Assembly: GCA_014526335.1 (NCBI GenBank)
Contig: JACTAT010000015.1
Span: 976,351-1,040,350 of the forward strand
DNA from: Chrysaora quinquecirrha
Taxonomy: Eukaryota > Cnidaria > Scyphozoa > Semaeostomeae > Pelagiidae
Length of the DNA: 64,000 nucleotides
Reading direction: 5' to 3'
Below, in pieces: positions 35,020 to 45,832 of this stretch. Within the stretch, counting starts at the first letter, position 1; every line of letters starts with the position of its first letter. Both the position numbers and the translations under genes were made by a program. The notes under the pieces are model-generated. The model ran no database searches and was not told the DNA's origin. It saw nothing but the letters and a program-made list of their open reading frames with translations.

Positions 35020-38000
35020 TTAGTACTTTATCTGTAACTTTCCTGCCAATAATTCAAGCTCGTTGAGAAAGGAAAGACTGAAAGGTTCTATAAGAAGTCC
35101 ATCAGGCCAGGTAGACATGACATCTTTGACAAGAGCATCAACACAACAAAAGCATTTTGATATAACAGCTTTGTTTCTCAATAGTGTAGCGAAGCTCTTC
35201 AAACACAAAGGTTCCATCTGAAGCAAGATCTTCAAAAATGCAACTGGATACATTCGTAAGGTGCATTCTGAAGAAAGCAAGGTACGGAGGTCTTTTAGTC
35301 CTAACTGATGATCACCAGACAATATGTCTTTACTTATGTCAATGACAATATCTTGAAGCCGCTTGAAGAACTGAATGGCAAACAAAGTAATGCCTTTCAG
35401 TCTATCAGTCTGCTTGGTTGTAATGAGCATCATTTCGCATAGCCTTATCATTATACAATCGAAAACAACCTGTAGAGTCTGGTAGGGCAAGACAGTTAAA
35501 CTGCTGAAGCTATCACTATTTCTAGTGAACTCTTCTTCCAATATGTTGAAGACGCATACACCGGTAATTCTCCAAGGAAACTGATCCCCAGCAATAAATT
35601 TCTTGTTGCTTAAAGATTCTTGCAATAAAAGCTTTGATTTGAAGATATTTGCGTCTTGTGGGATACCTTTTTCTAGTTTCTTCCGGATGTGCGGCTTTGT
35701 AGAATGACAGATTACGGAGATAGTAAAAATTGGGCAGTTTGCGAAGAAATTCATGAAAATAACATGCAGTTTAGATGGTTTAAATTCATGTTTTAAGGTC
35801 CAGCATAATTCACAATAGCTCACGATAGCATCAAGGAGGCATTCTGTGAAGTTACACGGAAGTATCAGGCTGTCTTTAATCATTAGATGAGCTATATCAT
35901 TAATAAAATCACGAACAATGTTTGTGTACTGAAATGTAATTTTCGAAGTACCACCGGAGGAAAACAGAGTAAAAGGTGGGAGGGCTCGAAAGATACAACA
36001 TAGAGCTGACATTTGGCTGTTCGATATTCCGTGAATACCAGAACCGCTGGCTTTGTTCTTGCTTGTTTGTTCTTTTATGTTTTTTACCCATAGTACGAGA
36101 GCTGATAGGAGCCATTCAGAAGAATCGTCGGCATTATCGTCGTTTTTATCAATACTACACATCATCTTATGATTGAGCGACTGTAAGAGGTTCAACATAT
36201 CACTAGTACCATCAATTCTTCCTTGTGTACTTCTATAATGGTTGCAATGTTCTGCACATTCTGTTAACTCATTACTATCTTCAAAGTTAAGCAACAAATG
36301 CACAATTTTGGTAGCAATGCTCTTGTATTGCCAATCGGTGAATTTAACGGACGTTTGATATAACTCAATGACATGATGATAATAATCCTGCTTATGATAT
36401 GGCGATAGGACATCAGAATATGATGGTACTTTCAATTCGAATTCTAGCCAGTCTTCAAGGCGTGTTTGATTTCTTTTAATGTAAACTTTGTACTCCTTAA
36501 TATTGCTAACAGATTCTGCAAAGGTAACAGCATCAGTGATACTCTGTATCAAATTCTCATTCTGGTTGACTTGCGATCGCTGCAAGATCTCTAGTACTGA
36601 TTTCGCTCGATTGTAGAGCATCAGCCAGTATCTCATAACACAATCAGAGATAATCACTGAATCACTAACAGTGTTATACACATTAATCATCTCATCATTG
36701 GCAATCATCACGTCAGAAAACATTTCAGATGAAAATAACAGAACATTGGAAAGAAAATTCAGGGAACAATGCAACCATATGTTACTTCCAGTCGCAATTA
36801 TGCATTCTACAGCTTTCTGTATAAGAAATGACTTCCCTTTATTGCCGTTGCTGCAAGGAGCATTGCATAGCGAAACAATGCAAGCAAAAGCATGCAAATG
36901 GTAGCTTTCAAGCATACGGAGCTCATTACGAAGAAGACCAAGAATTTTCTTTTCTAATAACATTTGAAGGTTATCATATTCCTTCATCAGTTTGAAAAAT
37001 GTCTTCAGCCATTTGCCATCTTCAGTGGTATCGTGTTTGGACTCAAATGCACAAGCACAGCATATGCTATCAAGAATAGCACCCACGAGTTTCTCTTCAA
37101 ATGGAACTTTGTCAATGGATTCGGAGCAGCTGGTACTAAAAGCCTGATACAGTTTGCTCAGATGGGTTGAAAACGATGACATGTAGGATTGAACGATAGC
37201 TCTCTTCTTCTTTGAGTCAATTATGTTCCTTTGTTCTTCTAACACATTTGGCAGCTCAGCAATCTTTCTTGTGACAGTTTCTATTAAATCCTCAAGCTTC
37301 GCATCCTTGTTAGAAAACACTTCCTCTAACTCGTGTGCTTCCAAAACTTGCTGGTATGTCTGCATAACTTTACCTGGAATCTTCCCAGCTTTCTGTAGAT
37401 CATCAATAAATCTTTTCCTGTTCACGTCTTTTTTAATCAAATCTGGTACCAACAAAGCAGGCAAAAATGCCCCAATAAAGTACGATTTCCTGAAAACGCT
37501 TACTTCAAGTAAATTATTGGGTATATTTCCCGTTACAGCATATTGACTTAATGCTTTCTCCACGTCTTTTAAAGCAAACTCATTCACTTGGGTAATCGAG
37601 GATGCTGATTTCTCACTGTCCAACGCTGTATCTTTAAGGTAAGCAATTCTCGTCTTTGCAGCAGTTATATATTCCTGTACAAGGCTCTTTCCGAAATTCT
37701 GGATTTTCGACAGATTTGAGAATTGTATCTTAAGGAAGTGTTTTGTTTCAACAGGGAGAAGACTTGTCAAGCAAGTAATGTAAAAGCTGAGACGTCCTTT
37801 TTCTTTGGAAAAGATGCCTGTAAGTTGTTTAATATGCTCTGAAAACCAACCAAAATATGATGGAAAGCCAGAAAGAGTTTCCAGTGAGCAGTGACGGGCT
37901 ATAAGAAGACATATCTTCAACAGATCTTGACTTTGGAGCTCGAAAGCATCAGAAAACTGGGAAGACAGAAACTCAGAGATAACCTTGTGGGCATCTTCGC

Positions 38001-39068
38001 TTGATATTAACCAAACTGATAATACAATCAGCAGACCTTGAAAGTTGATGTTGTTATTCCTCATAACAGCTTTGATCATTTTCATAATAGCATCATTGGA
38101 CAGATAAAGAAGTAGCTCTTGAAGTACATCAATTGTTTCTGGCTCAAGTTTCTGATATAACCAGTTGAAATGCTGTCCATATGCTTCATCCAAGCTCCTT
38201 TTTTCACCAGTGACTATCAGATGTTGTAACAGCATTGTAGCCAATCTTATCCTCTCTTTATGGTAAGAATCATTCACTTCACTTAGTTTCATTATGAGTA
38301 ATGAATCACTAGAATGAGGTTTCTTGCAAAACAACTTTGAAAAGTCTAATTGCTCAAATATGGAACATATGACATAATTTACATGATGTTTCAACTCAGA
38401 TCCAAATTCGGTACTATCGTTAATGCCGGCAATGCAAAAAATCAGCTCCAAGACTTCTTTTTTTTCATCATTGGTAGCTTCCTTTACATAGTCAACAATC
38501 TGACTTTTTAACTTGGACAATATGTTCCTCTGGTACTGCTCAGAAACCCATTGCTGGGCAGAAATAAGCTTGGATTTGGTTAACTCAATGATGACCCTAA
38601 GTGGGATCTTATGCACATTTGACAAAATATGCTTTGACAATATACCTTTATTTATCTTCTTGTGCAACATGAGATCTCTTGCAACCTTTATGACACCATT
38701 TACTGCTGATAACTGTCTTCTTTGATCACATCCAAACATACTTAATGCACTCATTAAACACTTTGCCAAGAATTCAGCAGACAGGTTATTTGGATATATG
38801 TCAACCAGTATACTATCTTGCAGATTTAAGTGATCATTCATATCATCAAGCTGTTTAGTGATTAGTGTTTCCTGCTCCTCTTCCAGGAACTCTGCATGTG
38901 TATTTCCTTCTTTGAAGCCAATCTCTGATAGGATTCCAAGAACAGGAAGAGAATCAACTATGCTGGAAATTTGCATTAATTCATGTTGTTCATCTAGATG
39001 AAGAAAATGGTACATAACTTTCCATATACTTGACATTGACAAGTTGCTTTTGTTAATGGCTAGTCGAA
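35020..39068 (-). CDS. FANCA: Fanconi anaemia group A protein homologue, single large exon (5' end incomplete)
   Basis: Uninterrupted frame of more than 1,340 codons to stop TAA at 35022-35020. Counting from the TTG at 39042, residues 493-531 contain DVEKALSQYAVTGNIP and VFRKSYFIGAFLPALL, then FIDDLQKAGKIPGKV; residues 864-873 are DWLEFELKVP; residues 392-400 are GFPSYFGWF. These match the order and wording of vertebrate FANCA, including its conserved TGNIP and FLPALL core. FANCA is a core subunit of the nuclear Fanconi E3 complex that ubiquitinates FANCD2-FANCI for interstrand crosslink repair. The helix-rich repeat nature fits. The frame continues upstream of the first ATG (39036-39034) as RLAINKSNLSMSSIWK, which also resembles FANCA, so the N-terminal 150 or so residues must come from exons further upstream; a plausible acceptor ends at 39069. 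Human FANCA is split into over 40 exons; here none is visible in 4 kb. Confidence 0.9.
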
Positions 39069-40110
39069 CTAGAAAACTCCAGCTAAGGTAATTACTGATT
39101 CCCCTAAGACTAGGAGAAGCCCCTCCATAGGATCTCCCACGAGGATTCCCATGACAGAAGCTAAAATTCTCATTCCTTCAAGAAAGCAAGGTGTTACTAC
39201 TGTAACCAAGCTGCAAGCTACATAAACACCAGATATATCAGCTTTTCAACCAATAGAGCATCCATCAGCAATTCTACACCATTACAAGGGCATTCGGCTT
39301 GGAATGGGATAACCTGGTAAGCAGCAGCATGCTTGCTAAAAGGATACTCCAGTTGGGCAAAACCCTAGGGTGGAATTCATGTGATCTTGATGCCAGAGAT
39401 TATGGCAATGAAAACTACTTTCACGCCAATAGAAACAATAGATCCATTGTTCTATTAGGAAAATAGTTATGCTTGCTATTGTTTATCTGAAAGATTCATG
39501 CTCGTGCACCAATAATTTTCGAAACTCAATGCCAGATTTTTCTGGCGTAGGCTAAGTGGATTGCACCCTAGCCAAAGAATGTCAGGCAAAAGGTCAGCTT
39601 GGGCAAAAAGCAGGTTGGGCCAATCGACTGGTACCCTGAGGCCAGACTGGATTTTCTAGGGATTATGCCGAGAAGTGCGTGGATGAAAACAATGGAAGGA
39701 CAATAGGGCCTATTGTTTTCCATAAAATTGGGGTAGATCTCCATGCACAACAAAAAATCCAGTCTGGCCCTGAGGCCTGGTACTTAATTCCTTCACCCTT
39801 GTGATCCTAGGCCCACTGCTGCCAAAGGTCATATATTTAGGAATCTAAGATACCCTGTGGCATGGCCCCTCCTATGCTATCCTTTATGTGCGAAGGATGA
39901 GCACATTATGTCGGGATGCGATGTCACGGATACAGGTATAGAGAGACCTACCTACCTGCCTACCTAAGACGCTGTTTTTTTTTGCCAAAATGTAACAGAA
40001 GATTGACCGCAAATGTGCGGAAATGAACTTTGAAGTCACCGTAAGTGTGGCATTAATATTATCATTAACAAAATGCAATTACTTAATGATAAACACCAAT
40101 TAACAGCATT
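39069..40110. other. Upstream of the FANCA exon: no firm exon
   Basis: The minus strand holds a second open stretch (about 39210-39081, a different frame, e.g. MGILVGDPMEGLL) that ends in TAG exactly at the candidate acceptor. It may be chance or an older frame. GAGGCCAGACTGGATTTT (39641-39658) and its complement near 39749-39766 form an inverted pair. Confidence 0.3.
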
Positions 40111-40113
40111 CTC

Positions 40114-40186
40114 TACTGTGGCGCACTGGTCTCAACCATCGCTTTCTTGAAGTAGAGGTCTGGAGATCGATCCCCGTTTCACGGTA
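40114..40186 (+). tRNA. tRNA-like sequence, probably a pseudogene or SINE head
   Basis: TACTGTG (40114-40120) and CACGGTA (40180-40186) form a 7 bp acceptor-type stem with one G-T pair, 73 nt apart. Between them are a GGCGCACTGGTCT box A-like word and GAGATCGATCCCC box B-like word. The T stem has a mismatch and the anticodon arm is poor, so I doubt it is a working tRNA. Confidence 0.35.
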
Positions 40187-40929
40187 CTCTCAATTTTTTT
40201 TGATGATCGTTTGTTTTCATTTTCATGTTTTCATACTCGAATTATTTATTGACTATTGTAACAACTCTATCCGTTCATGTCCTTCAATAAATTTTTCCAT
40301 TTTTTGGTCTTCAATTTCAATAGTTTCGTTTAATTTCTTACTAAGCTTTCGCGGTCCACAGATGCATAAAAGATAAAAGCAAATGAGTATACCATGAAAA
40401 GAATACATATCGATTATATGAACGTTTATTTACTTGAGATTTGTCCCTCGATTTTCGACCAAAAATGTTTCAGGCTGATATAATTATGACTATGGTACAC
40501 AGTAATATTTTAAATACATTGATTATGATTGAACGAAAATCACAACTGGGCATAATTTACGTGGACTGTGCGTGAAAGTCGACATCAACATGTTTTCCAA
40601 TGGCAATCAACTGTTAAAGTAGCGATTAGTGGTGATTACTCATTGGCAAAGGTCGGCAGATAGATTGTTTATGCAAGTCAGGGTCTCAAAAATCTTCACT
40701 TAAGATGTCGATAAACTTTACAAGAGTTTCTATTACGCCACACAAGCTCTCCCGTTCTCTCCTCGTTCTTGAAAAAAAAAACACAACATCTAATAACTAT
40801 GTATGCAAGTTCGGGAATCGAGAAAATTGGAGCAATCAGTGAAAGTCTGCAAATCTAAAAAATTCGATGCAGTATTCAAAGGCAAACAATTCTATCAAAA
40901 CTTCAAAACATAAATATCTAGGATATTTT

Positions 40930-41125
40930 AGTATTTCTAGAAATACTGTATGATCATCATTATCATAATCATTGACATCATCACCACCAGAATCAATCAT
41001 TATCGTTGTCGTTATTGTCATGGTCATGATCAATGTGATAATCATGGTCATCATCATCATCATTATAATCATCATGGTCATGATCATTGTGATTATCATC
41101 GTAATCATGATGATAAAACAGTTTT
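40930..41125. repeat. ATC/ATG trinucleotide microsatellite
   Basis: Imperfect ATCATC and GGTCATGATC runs. Frames of Ile/Met on both strands are by-products. Confidence 0.8.
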
Positions 41126-41267
41126 GCTGCACCTGTTGTGTTGCTGGACTTAGGATTCATTTATGAAATCATTGTTTCATTGTTGCAAATTCTTGCAAAC
41201 ATTCTTTGGTAAGCGTTGTACCGCCATCCTTCGCACGTTGCGACAGCATTGCTATGTTTTAAGGAAC

Positions 41268-41590
41268 GCTACCACCACCACAACCAGCCCTACAACCATC
41301 ACCTCGACCACCCCTATCACCACCACCGGAACCACCCTACAACCATCACCTCGACCACCCTTATCACCACCACCACAACTACCCCTACAACCATCACCAC
41401 GATCACCCCTATCACAACCACCACAACCACCCCTTCAGCACCACAACCACCTCTATCACCACCACCATACCCACCATACAACCACAATCACCCTTACCAA
41501 CCAGCATCATGATCATCGTGTTCATGAACATCATCATCATAACCACCACCATTATCATCATAATCATTATCGTCATCGTTGTGCATACCG
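41268..41590. repeat. CCACCACAAC / ATCACC low-complexity tract
   Basis: Imperfect repeats of ACCACCACAACC, TACAACCATCACCTCG and CCCTATCACC, ending in ATC-type triplets. The predicted Thr/His/Pro frames are repeat translations. Confidence 0.8.
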
Positions 41591-41829
41591 ATGAACATCT
41601 TTCATCATTTGACCGAAATAGCTATATTCAACCAGAGTTGTTCTTCGAACATGCCCATAGGGCCCCTATGTTTAATATCTGTAGCATTCGTCTTGACAAG
41701 TGAAGAACAAAATAATGCTAAATAATTTATTAAGCCCCCACTCTCTAATAAGCCCCTCTCCAAATAATTCCCCCTAAAAAACTCCCAAAATGAAATAAGC
41801 CCCCTGGGGGCTAAAAAGAGCTTCTACCG

Positions 41830-42364
41830 CAGTGGCGTAGCCGACGGTGGTTACCTTTAGGGCATACCACTAAGGGCCCCCGCAGATTGGAGGCTCCAAG
41901 GGGCCCCCGACCTTAAAAATTTTGTCATTATGAAATGATCTTTCTTGATGAAATACGCGTGTTTTCTTATATGGCAAACTGTTTAAAATGAGTAGTAAGT
42001 CATTGATATTGCAAAGTTGATGCTTTAGAGCAGGGCTATCTTATCATTTATAAGCTGACCATCCTCTACTGCCTGTTGTCTTATCTATAGATATTTCTTT
42101 TTTATCTAATTTTATAGTGTTTGACAGAGTGGAATCCGACAGATGAAAATTGACATGTTGGTACTAAGTGCAACAGAAATACAAACGTCCAAAAAGCTTT
42201 ACAATATAGTTGCAGTTTCCTACTCCGTATTTCCTAGTGCTTGGTCCCTATTTTCTAGTGCCTATTTCCTATTTCAACTTCCTTGTTCCTAATTAGACAT
42301 CGTAACAAGGGGCCGCAGTCCTACAACGTGACTAAGGGCCCCACAGACCTCCGCTACGCCACTG
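41830..42364. mobile_element. hAT-like non-autonomous element H3
   Basis: Starts CAGTGGCGTAGCCGACGG and ends CCGCTACGCCACTG. Flanks CTTCTACCG and CTTCTACG agree as an 8 bp duplication with one inserted C. GGGCCCC words lie near both ends. Confidence 0.65.
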
Positions 42365-43422
42365 CTTCTACGGTAGTTATTCAGAATACAAAATACGAGG
42401 AAAATATTAATGGACCGCTTGCTGGCAAGCTGGTACAATCAGCCTTTTTGGCTCTCACCCTAGGTAATGTCTGCGCAGTATTGTGGAGGATGTGCAGTAA
42501 TGTGGAGGGATTTTCGCAGTAATGTGGAGGGTGTTCAGTAATGTGGAGGGATATCATCAGTAAGGTGGAGGGAATTTTGCAGTAATGTGGAGGATGTTCA
42601 GTAATGTGGAGGGCTATCTTTCAGTAATGTGGAGGTGCGCAGTAATGTGGAGGGCTATCTTTCAGTAATGTGGAGGATATCATCAGTGATGTGGCGGTTG
42701 CGGAGTAATGTGGAGGGCTATCTTGAAGTAATGTGGAGGGCTATTATCATAAGTAACGTGGAGGCTATCTTTCAGTAACGTGGAGGATGTTCAGTAATGT
42801 GGAGGACTATCTTTCCGTAATGTGGTGGCTGCGGAGTATTGTGGAGGGCTATCTTAAAGTAATGTGGAGGGCTATCATCAGTGATGTGGAGGATATCATC
42901 AGTAATGTGGTGGTTGCGGAGTAATGTGGAGGGCTATCTTGAAGTAATGTGGAGGGCTATCATCAGTAACGTGGAGGGCTATCTTTCAGTAACGTGGAGG
43001 ATGTTCAGTAATGTGGAGGACTATCTTTCCGTAATGTGGTGGCTGCGGAGTATTGTGGAGGGCTATCTTAAAGTAATGTGGAGGGCTATCATCAGTGATG
43101 TGGAGGGATATCATCAATAATGTGGTGGTTGCGGAGTAATGTGGAGGGCTATCTTGAAGTAATGTGGAGGGCCCGAGTAATCAAGAAGCACTCTCGTAGC
43201 GGTTGCCGAGAATTTTCGTTTTTTAAACGATTCTCATTGACAAGAAATGCAATTCGGAAGCTAAACCGTGCGTTTTTTAGCCATGAGAACCTTCACACTG
43301 CTTTAATATTTCATCATATAAGTGTAAGAATCACAGTTTTGGTTCATTTGCGTAAAATGTCTAATACATATATATTAACAAAACATGAATAAAATGTAAT
43401 ATCTAACATATGATATGAATTA

Positions 43423-43816
43423 CACACTTTTTTTTATAAGAATACCTTATTTTTTGCCGAGCCTCGATTATTCTTAAGCTTATTCGATTTTGAGCCTGAA
43501 AATATTCTTAAATTATTCTTAATCATCAATGTTGTAAATTGGCCTGAAGATCAAGAGAAATAAGACAAATCTTTGTCATTTGTTATTTTATTAATAAAAA
43601 GAGTTACTGTATCAGAGAGTCAGACAGGATGTATGCATTTCAAAACAAATACAGTTGCCTGACAATCACACTTATTGTGCAGTGTAAAAAACGCAGAGAA
43701 ATAAAAATGATCCTCGTCAAGCTTGAGCCTCAGATTATTCTAAAATAATTCTTAAATTTCAGCAATTTTGAGCCTGAATATTCTTATAGACTGTATTCTT
43801 ATAAAAAAAAAGTGTG
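43423..43816. mobile_element. TA-target MITE M7 (motif AAGAATA)
   Basis: TA flanks; left end CACACTTTTTTTTATAAGAA, right end TATTCTTATA, A run, GTGTG. Inside, TATTCTTAA and ATTATTCTTAA recur at least six times. Confidence 0.75.
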
Positions 43817-43890
43817 TATCTAATATATGAATATAAATTCGAAGAAGAAAACATTGTTCTTTTTTACAAATGAAGATACAATGAGTTGAG

Positions 43891-45319
43891 CGATAAACTG
43901 ATCTGTACATGAATCAGTGGCAATTTATTTTGTCTTATTCACGTAATACTGCTTGTTTGCCTTACTTTGTTCAACCCTTTGCGTGTGGACATCGTGATAG
44001 CAGCAGAACGTATTCACGTTCGTTTTTGTTTCGAAGCCCTCCTACAGGTAGTATCTATTTTTGCAAACCCAAAAAAACTTTAATTGACGTTATGAACAGA
44101 AAAGATAAATATTGCTATTTAGTTTGTGACCAGTGGCGTAGCCAGGGTCTTGGCATTGGGGGGGCAAAAGAATAAAAAATATGGGGGTCCGGGGGCTTGC
44201 CCCCGGAAAAATTTTTGGGACCATGCCCTTCTACAAGTCGTAAAACGGCCCTTTATAAAAGAGATTTGACGGGCTTTCAAAAGGCGAAATATGTTGGACA
44301 ATTCTTGCGTTGCACAAAAATTTCATAACAACAGACCTACAATCTTCGTGCAGGGTCAGACCTTTGAAATTCATGAAAGCTACCAAAGCGTTTTTCAAGT
44401 ATGAAAACATGGAAATAAAAGTTGCAAACTGATTAGTGAGAGAGACACAAAACTAGGGGGGTCCGGGGGTAATCGCCCCCGGAAAAATTTTTATTCCTTA
44501 GGTACCTCTAGAATGGCATAGAATGCATAATTTTTTGCTTGCCGAGTGTGTTCCTACTTGGGTATCCGAAGACATCTCACCTCACCTGTTTGTTGGAAAC
44601 ACTTGCTTTGTTGTTAATGTAGAACATTCCAGCTACATACTTATTATACGAAGCGGTGAAAATTTTCATTCTACGTTTATGTACTAGAAACATGTACTGT
44701 GTTGTGTGATCTTTCGTTTACTCTACTAATTTCCTCGCGTTCTGCCTTTTCGTTTAATTTCGTTTTATTTTGACGAACGAGAAAAAGGAGATTGACGTTT
44801 TGACTTTTCACCACAGCAACAATACGGAAGAGAGAGAGAGGTCTTTTGAATAAACTTTAAATCTGTCCGACGGGACCGTAAAAACACAAGAAAGATCCGT
44901 ACCTTTAGAACCCTTCACACATCGGGCGTGTGGGTTGAACAATAGTAAACACGTGGCGTTAATTGCGGAACAGAGCATGTTGGATCGGCTTGGATGATAT
45001 CTCTACTCTTTTCCGCTTTTCCGACATTGAAAAATTTTTATTGCCCAACGGTTGTTAGAATTCCTCCCCCCCCCCCCCCCCACTGATTTTATTGCAGAAA
45101 TGGACTTTTCTAAAACACCAACTTTTCAACTATTGGGGGGGCGACCGCCCCCCCTTGCCCCCCCTTGGCTACGCTACTGTTTGTGACCTTTCTGTTTGAT
45201 TAGTGTCAAATGATAACCACAACGACATGAATGAAATATTACGTGAATAAACTTGCTATTAGACTGAGGAAGAGAGACAAAATAAATTGCCACTGATTCA
45301 TGTACAGATCAGTTTATCG
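43891..45319. mobile_element. DNA element with perfect 45 bp inverted ends
   Basis: 43891-43935 (CGATAAACTGATCTGTACAT ...) is perfectly complementary to 45275-45319. No transposase frame. Contains the H4 element. The right edge is 3 bp from the BEL LTR. Superfamily not assigned. Confidence 0.75.
44131..45179. mobile_element. hAT-like non-autonomous element H4
   Basis: Starts CAGTGGCGTAGCCAGGG and ends GGCTACGCTACTG. Perfect 8 bp duplication TTTGTGAC at 44123-44130 and 45180-45187. GGGGTCCGGGGG-type words recur at 44184 and 44457. A C run lies at 45064-45081. No transposase frame. Confidence 0.8.
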
Positions 45320-45322
45320 AAG

Positions 45323-45811
45323 TGTCGGGATTCCGTTCCCTACTCCAAAACTAGCTCGAGGATAAATGAAATAGAATACTCTAGAGATAAGACACTCGTA
45401 CGTTTTCACAGTTTTCTTCAACAAAACATGTTACCGCTACGTACAACCAAAGAGAATCTGAACTTATGATTCATATAACAAGCTTATATAATATCCAACA
45501 AGGAACTACAAATATAGAAAAACCAATCAGAATGAAAGTTACAAAAAGTTAAACCAATGAAAAATAAGTATACCATTTGCGTAATTTAATCCTAGTACAA
45601 TAGTTGTTTTTAAAGTAAACTCCTTAGCCCTTACTAATTTCCTTTTCTCGATTCCAACACGAGGCTTTTACGCAAGTACCAACATATTTTCATACATGAA
45701 TCATGTTAACGATGCTCCTATGGATTAACTAGTTGCTAACTTCCTACAGTAAATATAAATGAATAACAACAATAAAACAACGTATGTGCGCGCGATTGGG
45801 GATTTCTTACA
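45323..45811 (-). repeat. BEL 3' LTR
   Basis: 489 bp, TGT ... ACA ends; reads identical to 51362-51850 as far as I compared by eye. In element orientation it is preceded by a purine tract (AAGGAGGGGGGAA) at about 45812-45824. Confidence 0.9.
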
Positions 45812-45832
45812 TTCCCCCCTCCTTGACCCAGG

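Noticed and set aside
40114..40186. Functional tRNA gene
   Set aside because: The acceptor stem is good, but the T stem has a mismatch and the anticodon arm does not fold convincingly; kept only as tRNA-like.
40836..41703. Ile/Met- and Thr/His/Pro-rich frames
   Set aside because: They follow ATC and CCACCA microsatellites exactly.
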